Below, one piece after another: positions 57,701 to 64,000 of a stretch of 64,000 nt of DNA. This stretch comes from Mytilus galloprovincialis (Eukaryota > Mollusca > Bivalvia > Mytilida > Mytilidae): contig NC_134841.1 of NCBI RefSeq assembly GCF_965363235.1, forward strand, positions 30,409,440-30,473,439, given 5' to 3'. Numbering within the stretch: position 1 is the stretch's first letter; each line of letters starts with the position of its first letter. A program made the position numbers and the translations under genes. The notes beneath the pieces were generated by a model. The model had not been told where the DNA came from, made no database searches, and saw only the letters and a list, made by a program, of their open reading frames with translations.

Positions 57701-60700
57701 GATAATTCTTTAGATCCAATCATTGTTATGTAATTTATTGATGATATGTTATACTTTGGTACTTAAGTTACATCATGATTTGTACTTGAATTACTATACT
57801 TTAAAGTTAAAAAAAGTAAGTAATGCATGGTGTATGAATCTGTGATAAAAATAGTTTTAACTACAAATGTACAATTATGAACAAACAAAGGTAACTCTAT
57901 CTCAAATTTATGATTTGCCTAGTTATATACAATTCAATATTTTATTTTAAATGCAGTACAGCACAAAAATTTCAAAATAACAGCAATTGTAATCCTTCAA
58001 TGCTTACAAGCACTTGGAATAAGCAAACATGTTAACAAATTCACGTACAACAAAGACTGTGGGCCACAAATTAGTAAACATGCATGTCTTTACATTGGAA
58101 GTTTTAAGTGTCAGTTCTGTTATAGATTTTACTTTGTAAATTTAATCATCTATTTTTTATAACAATGATGATTTTTTTCTAGAGAAGAATATTTAGCAAA
58201 GATTGAAAGAAGAGTAAAAGATTATAAAATTGAATTTATGAATGAACCAAGACCAGGGAAAAAGCTCTTAGTTTTAGACATAGATTACACATTGTTTGGT
58301 AAGTATATAGTATTAGTATTGTTCTGTTTGTGTTTGGTAAGTATATAGTATTAGTATTGTTCTGTTTGAAAGGTGGGTGTTCATGAAGGTTCAATAATTT
58401 AGTGAAATTTAATTTAGTAATAATAGTAAACATCTGATATCCAGAAATATCTGACTAACAGAAAATGAACAAGTTATGATGTGTTATGACTTCAAAAATA
58501 TGCACTTTTAGTACATTAGCCATTTGCAAGGAGCACCATAATTTGTTGTTAGAATGTGTATCTGATCTAAATTTATCTTTGCATATCAAATTTGTTTTTT
58601 GGTTGAAAGGTGTGGCCCAAGTTTTATCAAAAGGATTTATACCTTACAAACAAATGACAAATGCATAAGACTGGCAAAGCTGTAAAATATCATACTTTGG
58701 ATGCTGTCAAAATGGTTGAAATGAACAGCGGGGAGAAAAAAGGGTCTATTTTGTTGAAATTTATATATAAGGCCACACCAATTTGATTCCTTGTTCGACG
58801 GACCCGCCCGCACCTATTTTTTTCAAAACAGATTTTTTTTATTTTTTTTATATTCCCGCTTCCCGCATCCGGAAATGAAATCTTGTCCATTTCCCGCACC
58901 GTTTTTTTTTGTAATTATTATAAAAAGATATCAACATTTGTTTTAAAATCACAGTCTAACCTGTATATAACGATTTCAAACATAAAAGCACCCCACCACA
59001 CTGTGTAAATATATGTGAGAATATTTGTTTCAGCATGAAACCTATTAATTTATCCAAATGGGAGTGCTCCGATATGAATTTATAACAGCTGGATTACCTG
59101 TAAAGAACAAAAAATTGGTTTCTTTCCCCCTTACTTATATTCCCTATTAAAAAAAAATGTTCGTTGTTAGAATAAAGTACAAAGAACTTCTGAAGGATTT
59201 GCCTTCAACTGCAATTATATTGTATGCTGGCAAAACAAAACTATCCATAGCCGCTGCATGTTTATGCACCTGTCCTGATTGATTCAGGGGCCTGTCGTTC
59301 AGCAGTTATCGTTTGTTGATGTTGTACATTGGTATTTTCCCGTTTGGATATATAAATTAGATCGTTGGTTTTCCTGTTCGAATTGTGTACGCTAATAATT
59401 TTAGTGTCCTTTATAGCTTACTGTTTGGTTTGTATCAAAGCCCTGTGTAAAAGGTCGTACTTTGACCTGTGTTTGTTATTATCAGGTTGAGAACAACCCT
59501 CCCTCAGACGAGGGGTCATTTTACTGCTGTAGAAAAGAAAATAGAAATACCAAGGATTTGTATAGTTCTTCTATACAAAACCTTTGAAAACTTGTACTCA
59601 TCATATTTTAAACAACTCTTTCTAAAAGAGGAGTCCACTTACATGACTTATTTTTAATAATATTAAACTGTTAAAGTAAATGTGTTAATTTAACATGGTG
59701 AAAAGTCCAGGAATATTACAAAATTCTTGGACATGTTTTGACCATTTAATACCAGATAGATATATAGTTCTTTGAGAAAATATGAGCCCTTTTGTACAAA
59801 CAAATATATTATTACTTATATTGATCCCTCATAAAACATGTAAAAGGGATACTTATAACATTAAGGGGTTGCCCCAAAACTGATTATGACTTGGATGGAG
59901 AATTGTCTCATTGTCAGTCACATATACATAGACTAGATTTAATTATTTCTTGGTGAACAGGGAAAAAATACTTCAGAAATTAAAGAAATGTCAAAGTACA
60001 AGTGATAAATCAAGTTTTAATATTGTCAAAACCTACTATTTTATGTTTACAAAAAAAAATTATAATCACTCGCCTTTACTTTTCAGGCTTCGCCTCAAAA
60101 ATTTGCAAATTAAATATTTTTTTATTAAAATTTTCAAATCGCTCGCTCGCCCCAAATTTTGGAGTCCAAAAATCCGTAGAACAAGAAATTAAATTGGTGT
60201 GGCCTAATTAATCTAAGTTCAATTTTTTAGGTGGTATAAAACCTTGATGGTCTTATTATACGACCGCAAAAATTAAAAAAATTTTTGGTCGTATATTGGT
60301 ATCACGATGGCGGCGTCGTCGGCGTCATCTTCCGAAGACATTTGGTTTTTCGCTTTATAACTTTAGTATAAGTAATTGAAATCTATGAAATTTAAACACA
60401 AGGTTTATGACCACAAAAGGCAGGTTGGGATTGATTTTGGGAGTTTTGGTCCTAACAGTTTAGGAAATAGGGTCCAAAAAGGGCCCAAATAAGCATTTTC
60501 TTGGTTTTCGCACTATAACTTTAGTTTAAGTAAATAGAAATCTATGAAATTTTGACACAAGGTTTATGACCACAAGAGGAAGGTTGGGATTGATTTTCGG
60601 ACTTTTAGTCCCAACAGTTGAGGAATAAGGGCCCAAAGGGTCCAAAATTAAACTTTGTTTGATTTCATCAAAAATTGAATAAATGGGGTTCTTTGATATG

Positions 60701-63036
60701 CCGAATCTAACTGTGTATGTAGAGTCTTATTTTTTGGTCTTGTTTTCAAATTGGTCTCCATTAAGGTCCAAAGCGTCCAAAATTAAACTTAGTTTGATTT
60801 TAACAAAAATTGAATCCTTGGGGTTCTTTGATATACTGAATCTAAAAATGTACTTAGATTTTTTTTTATTGGCCCAGTTTTCAAGTTTGTCCAAATCGGG
60901 GTCCAAAATTAAACTTTGTTTGATTTCATTAAAAATTGAATAATTGGGGTTCTTTGATACGCCAAATCTAACTGTGTATGTAGATTCTTAATTTTTGGTC
61001 CCGTTTTCAAATTGGTCTACATTAAGGTCCAAAGGGTCCAAAATTAAACTAAGTTCGATTTTAACAAAAATTGAATTCTTGGGCTTCTTTGATATGCTGA
61101 ATCTAAACATGTACTTAGATTTTTGATTATGGGCCCAGTTTTCAAGTTGGTTCAAATCAGGATCCAAAATTATTATATTAAGTATTGTGCAATAGCAAGA
61201 TATTTTCAATTGCACAGTATTCAGCAATAGCAAGAAATCTTCAATTGCACTGTATTGTGCAATAGCAAGAAATTTTCAATTGCACAATATTGCACAATAG
61301 CAAGAAATCTTCAATTGCACAGTATTGTGCAATAGCAAGTATTTTCAACCGACAGTATTGTGCAATAGCAAGAAATATCTAATTGCACAATATTGCACAA
61401 TAGCAAGAAATTAATTTTCAATTGGAGTTATCTTTCTTTGTCCAGAATAGTAGTTGAATCAACTTAAATCATTGTTTTATACAATATACAATGTATATTC
61501 ACTTTTACTACCAACTGATAAATTAAAACAATCTTTTATACCATTCAGTGATAACAAGCACTTTTTTTACATTTTAATATTTTATGATGTATTTAATGAG
61601 TAGTTATTGTTGCAAACTCCATTAGAAATTTGAATTGAGATCAGTTTTGGAATAAGGGAAAGGGGAATGTGAAAAAAAAAATTGGGGGGGGGGGGGGGGG
61701 GGTCAATTATTCTCATTTCAGATTTCATCAATAAAAAAGAAATTTCTTCAAACATTTTTTTGAGAGGATTAATATTCAACAGCATAGTGAATTGCTCAAA
61801 GGCAAAACAAAATTTTTAAGTTCATTAGACCACATTCATTCTGTGTCAGAAACCTATGCTGTGTCAACTATTTAATCACAATCCAAATTTAGAGCTGAGT
61901 CCAGCTTGAATGTTGTGTCCATACTTGCCCCAACCGTTCAGGGTTCAACCTCTACGGTCGTATAAAGCTGCGCCCTGCGGAGCATCTGGGTCTTTTGTAT
62001 TAATAAGTCAAAAATTTCTTGATTCTTCTCTGTACAATGCAAGATTTTAAATAACCGGGATACCAATATTATATTACACTTAGCCATTAGAAATTTTAAA
62101 TTGTTAATGGAATTTTGTTTATCAGTCTAAGTTACATTTGGGTATTTTGATGTTGCTCACAGTTTTAGTTCCATCTTGATAACGAATTGTAAAATTTTCT
62201 TCACTTGAAATATAATATCCTTATATTTTTAGATCACAGATCTGTGGCTGAACAATTTAATGAGTTGATCAGACCGTTTTTACATGAGTTTTTACAGTCT
62301 GCTTATGAGCATTATGATATTGTTATATGGTGTAAGTTTGTAACATTAAGAAGTACTAGAACACACCTGTCACAGGACTGAATTACAGCACCTACACCTT
62401 ATTTTTCGGCATGTAAACTATTTTTAGTCTTGTTATTCTCGTATGATAAAGTCATGCAGATTTAAGGAGGATAATGTTCCCATATGATATGATCTTTCTA
62501 ATTTTAAAGCCAAATTAAGAGTTTTGACCCATGTCAAGGTCCGCTGAACATGACATTGATAGTGTAAGTGGGTCATCCATGTATTATGAATACATTCTTG
62601 TTGGTCAATGATTGAACTTTGTAGTACTCAGTACTTGTAGTAGCAATCCCTATATTATGACGAAGTTCAGGTGTGATTATGACTGGTTATATAGTAAATC
62701 CAAAATATACCATTTTGTTGTGCGTCTGTCAGAGGCGGTTCTTTCAGATTAAGTAACGGGTAACAATAACTATTGGTATCAATATCCTTTTCAACTGGAA
62801 CTTGTTTATTATTGGTAATATTAATTAAATAGGGGTAGAAAACAAAAGTTATGTTGCACATTTCCACAAATTTTAGAATATCTTTCATGTGTATTTCAGC
62901 TGCAACATCCATGAAATGGATTGAAGTGAAAATGAAAGAGCTGGGTTGTACTAGTAATCCTAATTATAAACTATGTTTTATGTTAGACTCGTCAGCAATG
63001 ATAAGTGTACACACACCAAAATATGGAGTCATAGAG
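45743..63036 (+). CDS. UBLCP1: Ubiquitin-like domain-containing CTD phosphatase 1, 3' part outside window
   Basis: Six exons, all in phase: 45743-45911, 55786-55877, 57465-57550, 58183-58298, 62233-62331, 62900-63036, giving 233 codons. Residues 4-85 form the ubiquitin-like domain ('[12 protein letters not shown]', '[17 protein letters not shown]', '[17 protein letters not shown]'). A linker '[10 protein letters not shown]' precedes the HAD/FCP1-type phosphatase domain with '[15 protein letters not shown]' (catalytic Asp148 and Asp150) and 'YDIVIWSAT' (motif II). The last exon reads '[12 protein letters not shown]' and '[14 protein letters not shown]'. In vertebrates the enzyme dephosphorylates nuclear 26S proteasome through the UBL-Rpn1 contact. 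Compared with the ~318-residue human protein about 85 residues are still to come. Intron 1 is 9.9 kb and transposon-filled. The exon 4 donor is duplicated 38 bp downstream. Confidence 0.96.
45967..46844. mobile_element. Element with iterated CCTAGG / ACTAGT motifs and ~160-bp tandem units
   Basis: Short inverted ends ATGTAACA (45967-45974) and TGTTACAT (46837-46844) bound three tandem units (near 46098, 46238, 46396) sharing 'catgtccccagactaattttcctaggaaatcatgtc'. Beyond them, CCTAGG or ACTAG occurs every 20-40 bp. The string 'ccgatgtccccagacta' also occurs in the GCAGTCTGC-ended family (16.9 and 49.1 kb). Boundaries are tentative; no target duplication was seen. The element starts 55 bp after UBLCP1 exon 1. 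Confidence 0.55.
47421..48515 (+). mobile_element. Non-autonomous element with internal ~180-bp monomers (family D)
   Basis: Head is the hairpin 'gtcgagcctgcaactttcgttgcagaaagctcgac' (47427-47461) followed by a (CGG)n-like tract, then about five monomers containing 'gaccttgacctcattttcatggttcagtggtc' and 'ttggtgtatggaa'. The tail is 'agaaggcgagacatttcagcgtgtgcactcttg'. The 86-codon frame over the head is not a gene. Confidence 0.85.
49085..50867. mobile_element. GCAGTCTGC-ended element, copy 2, with target duplication
   Basis: Ends GCAGTCTGC (49085-49093) and GCAGACTGC (50859-50867), flanked by 'atct' on both sides (49081-49084 and 50868-50871), a 4-bp target duplication. Subterminal regions are full of ACTAGT-type motifs ('cggactagta', 'ccagtggactagtggactagta'). 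It has captured or been hit by a LINE fragment at 49816-50380. Copy 1 is at 16861-18117. Confidence 0.85.
49816..50380 (+). pseudogene. LINE ORF2 C-terminal remnant with 3' tail
   Basis: The frame 49816-50028 reads '[19 protein letters not shown]' and after a frameshift near 50015 continues '[10 protein letters not shown]', the zinc-knuckle-like C-terminus of LINE ORF2 (R-x-S-x-H-x-L-x-IE-x-GRH pattern). The 3' UTR contains AATAAA near 50356 and ends 'tttgaatttaactgaattc'. Only the last ~110 codons remain. Confidence 0.7.
50868..54128. other. AT-rich intron DNA, no gene seen
   Basis: UBLCP1 intron 1. Contains a (TC)n(TA)n microsatellite at about 52065-52087 and short A/T tracts. Minus-strand and plus-strand frames at 52826-53042 are mirror shadows without domain or splice support. 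Confidence 0.45.
54133..55785. other. UBLCP1 intron 1, 3' part
   Basis: No exon. A relic of the 3431-3593 MITE family lies at about 55365-55455 ('catacaacagtcacttttctgtggtggagtcagac'). A (TA)n tract is at 55498-55510. Confidence 0.45.
56240..57121 (+). pseudogene. Retroelement gag-like ORF broken by one in-frame stop
   Basis: Reading from ATG 56240, a single frame runs to 57121 with only one interruption, a TGA at 56552-56554. The N-terminal part is Ser/Lys-rich ('[13 protein letters not shown]'); the middle has two copies of an 'EIATSG-QN' motif; the C-terminal part contains '[15 protein letters not shown]' and 'FPVSK'. I associate this last pattern with the first ORF of DIRS-like or related retroelements, but only loosely. 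It lies in UBLCP1 intron 2 on the host's coding strand and has no splice connection to it. The frame being almost intact over 290 codons shows it is not chance. Confidence 0.6.
58299..58374 (+). repeat. 38-bp tandem duplication including a splice donor
   Basis: 'gtaagtatatagtattagtattgttctgtttg' plus 'tgtttg' is repeated once, so the UBLCP1 exon 4 donor (58299) has a second identical GTAAGTATAT at 58337. Use of the second would add 38 nt and shift the frame after the catalytic motif. Confidence 0.95.
58771..60204. mobile_element. TIR element GGCCACACCAATTT
   Basis: 'ggccacaccaatttgattccttgttc' (58771-58796) and 'gaacaagaaattaaattggtgtggcc' (60179-60204) are inverted with two mismatches. The interior has a GC-rich 'cccgcttcccgcatccgg' patch and a partial copy of the 'catacc-acatctt' repeat (59270-59480) that inserted into it. 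No transposase. In UBLCP1 intron 4. Confidence 0.85.
59270..59480 (+). repeat. Dispersed repeat family 'catacc-acatctt', copy 3
   Basis: Blocks 'caggggcctgtcgttcagcagttatcgtttgttg', 'gttggttttcctgttcgaa' and 'aaggtcgtactttgacctgt' in the usual order; the tail may continue at 59890-59915. Confidence 0.75.
60250..61989 (+). mobile_element. Non-autonomous element, family C, full length
   Basis: Head 'ttatacgaccgcaaaaattaaaaaaatttttggtcgtatattgg' is a hairpin, followed by 'cgatggcggcgtcgtcggcgtcatcttccgaagac'. Then come two kinds of internal monomers ('aactttagtataagtaattgaaatctatgaaattt' and 'aaaattaaactttgtttgatttcatcaaaaattgaat'), a caatagcaag array (61175-61430), and the tail 'cctctacggtcgtataaagctgcgccctgcggagcatctggg'. 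A partial inverted copy is at 29430-30410. Frames at 60683 and 60988 are not genes. Confidence 0.85.
61175..61430 (+). repeat. Short tandem array 'caatagcaagaaatcttcaattgcacagtattgtg'
   Basis: About seven diverged copies of a 30-38-bp unit. The core 'attgtgcaatagcaag...cttcaattgcaca' is itself partly palindromic (ttgcacaat / attgtgcaa). Confidence 0.85.
62465..62605 (+). repeat. Family A fragment
   Basis: 'atatgatctttctaattttaaagccaaattaagagttttgaccc', then 'gtgggtcatccatgtattatgaatacattcttgtt', the monomer end and tail of the 14717-15180 family. Confidence 0.75.
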
Positions 63037-63078
63037 GTGAGTATTTTACAATTACAGCAGAATGCCTTGAGCATGTAA

Positions 63079-63220
63079 GTAATATCTTTAGCTAGCTTGC
63101 TTGGAGAAGTCTAGTCCTACAGACAGATAGATTGGTGTCTACTCTTAAAGGAGAGTAGAATACCTAACCTAATGATGACTTCACAGTTCAGCTAGCAAGC
63201 AAGCTAACCCAAGATATTAC
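63079..63220. mobile_element. Hairpin MITE next to UBLCP1 exon 6
   Basis: 'gtaatatctttagctagcttgcttgg' and 'cagctagcaagcaagctaacccaagatattac' are inverted ends of a 142-bp element with an internal 'tctactcttaaaggagagtaga' palindrome. It lies 42 bp after the exon 6 donor. Confidence 0.8.
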
Positions 63221-63337
63221 CTATATCTACACACTAATGGCATTTTGCTGTTAGTTTAGTTATAAACAAAATTGTATTCTGAAGTTTATAAAAGTAGAAA
63301 AACAAAGTATATATGGGTTTCCATCCATGACACAAAA

Positions 63338-63934
63338 CTAGTACATGCACAGCAAAAAATATGTTTTCCCGTGCTGAACTTTGTATGATGGATTTGTTAT
63401 GAATTCCATGCTATGCCTCTTGAAGCAGGTATTTCTCTCAACAGAAGTCAGCCTGTAACATGAACTAGGGTTGACCCTTGTAGCAGGAGTAACAGGATGT
63501 ATCTGGTAAGGAAAGGTAGAGAGATGCCTCTTGTGACTTGAGTTAGGGTGCCTCTTGTAGCAGAAGTAAAGGGATGCCTCTTGCAAGGAAAAGTGCTGCC
63601 CCTTTTGGCATGAGTTAGGGTGCCTCTTGTAGCAGAAGTAAAGGGATGCCTCTTGCAAGGAAAAGTGCTGCCCCTTTTGGCATGAGTTAGGGTGCCTCTT
63701 GTAGCAGGAGTAAAGGGATACCTCTTGGAAGGAAAAGTGCTGCCCCTTTTGACAAGAGTTAGGGTACCTCTTGTAACAGGAGCAAAGGAATTCCTCTTGC
63801 AAGGGAAAGTGCTGCCCCTTTTGACATGAGTTAGGGATGCTTCTTTTTACAGGTGTTGGGAGTTCCTCTTGTGTATATTCAGTTGCCCTTAGATCAACAG
63901 GATGTTTTAACAGTGAAATGTATTTAAATTTCAT
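63338..63934 (-). repeat. 72-bp minisatellite in coding phase with a 198-codon open frame
   Basis: About 4.5 copies of a 72-bp unit (63525-63850) read on the minus strand as 24-residue repeats with 'NSCQKGQHFSLQEASLYFCY' at the core. The unit length is a multiple of three, so one stop-free frame stays open through the array; the flanks are open too. It is antisense to UBLCP1 within an intron. No signal peptide or known domain is seen. Most likely a non-coding minisatellite; an expressed repeat protein is a weaker option. Confidence 0.6.
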
Positions 63935-64000
63935 TTTTAGGTTCAGATTAAAGGGAAGATAACTGATTGATCACTGCTTTTGTCAGATATTCAGACACGA

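Noticed and set aside
63941..63970. Possible UBLCP1 exon 7 at an acceptor 'tttttag' giving 'VQIKGKITD' then stop
   Set aside because: The family continues here with about 85 conserved residues; this short read-out does not match, so it is probably a false acceptor and the true exon lies beyond the window.

Overview
This is eukaryotic nuclear DNA: AT-rich, with short exons bounded by GT/AG in long introns crowded with old transposons. The repeats match families I associate with bivalve molluscs, especially mussels (Mytilus-like). They include dispersed repeats ending in the 'tcattggcactcataccacatctt' type of tail and non-autonomous elements with internal tandem monomers of about 130-180 bp. 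The species assignment is inference. Most open reading frames longer than 60 codons here are chance or repeat-derived; the real genes had to be assembled exon by exon.

Three host genes can be supported. (1) A plus-strand gene (exons 11779-25707, 5' end not found) encodes a long coiled coil followed by a C-terminal alpha/beta region that looks like one or two RWD-type folds; I could not name it. (2) A minus-strand gene (28490-44597) is assembled completely: 14 exons, all phases agree, 1440 nt, 479 residues. It looks like CCDC112, a coiled-coil protein of the centrosome/cilium sphere. (3) A plus-strand gene (45743 to beyond the window) is UBLCP1, the ubiquitin-like-domain CTD phosphatase that acts on nuclear proteasomes. 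Six exons (233 codons) are present, including the DxDxT catalytic motif. Gene 1 and CCDC112 converge with about 2.8 kb between stop codons. CCDC112 and UBLCP1 diverge from start codons 1.15 kb apart and may share a promoter region.

The rest is mobile and repeated DNA. 1-11.4 kb: a transposon with perfect 13-bp inverted ends cutting a tandem repeat, small TIR elements, a 5'-truncated LINE with an intact reverse-transcriptase frame (4.05-5.73 kb), a fold-back element built from a GTGGGGCGA motif (8.13-8.93 kb) and a LINE remnant. 11.4-25.7 kb (gene 1 introns): hairpin MITE, a nest of transposons at 15.9-18.5 kb with a relic zinc-finger transposase exon, a cluster of three tRNA-derived SINEs, and a tandem array at 22.3-23.3 kb. 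28.5-44.6 kb (CCDC112 introns): a 3.3-kb array of about 60 copies of a 55-bp unit with higher-order structure, a TTAA-flanked element, and paired inverted hairpin elements. 45.7-64 kb (UBLCP1 introns): a possible 7-kb TTAA-flanked composite, an element with matching 'atct' target duplications, a broken retroelement gag-like ORF, a full-length 1.7-kb internally repeated element, and a 72-bp coding-phase minisatellite.

The most interesting observations are two local tandem duplications that copied splice sites (an acceptor in gene 1, in frame; a donor in UBLCP1, out of frame), the nested insertions with readable target duplications, the higher-order minisatellite, and the shared architecture of several non-autonomous families. 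I saw no convincing new multi-gene system.
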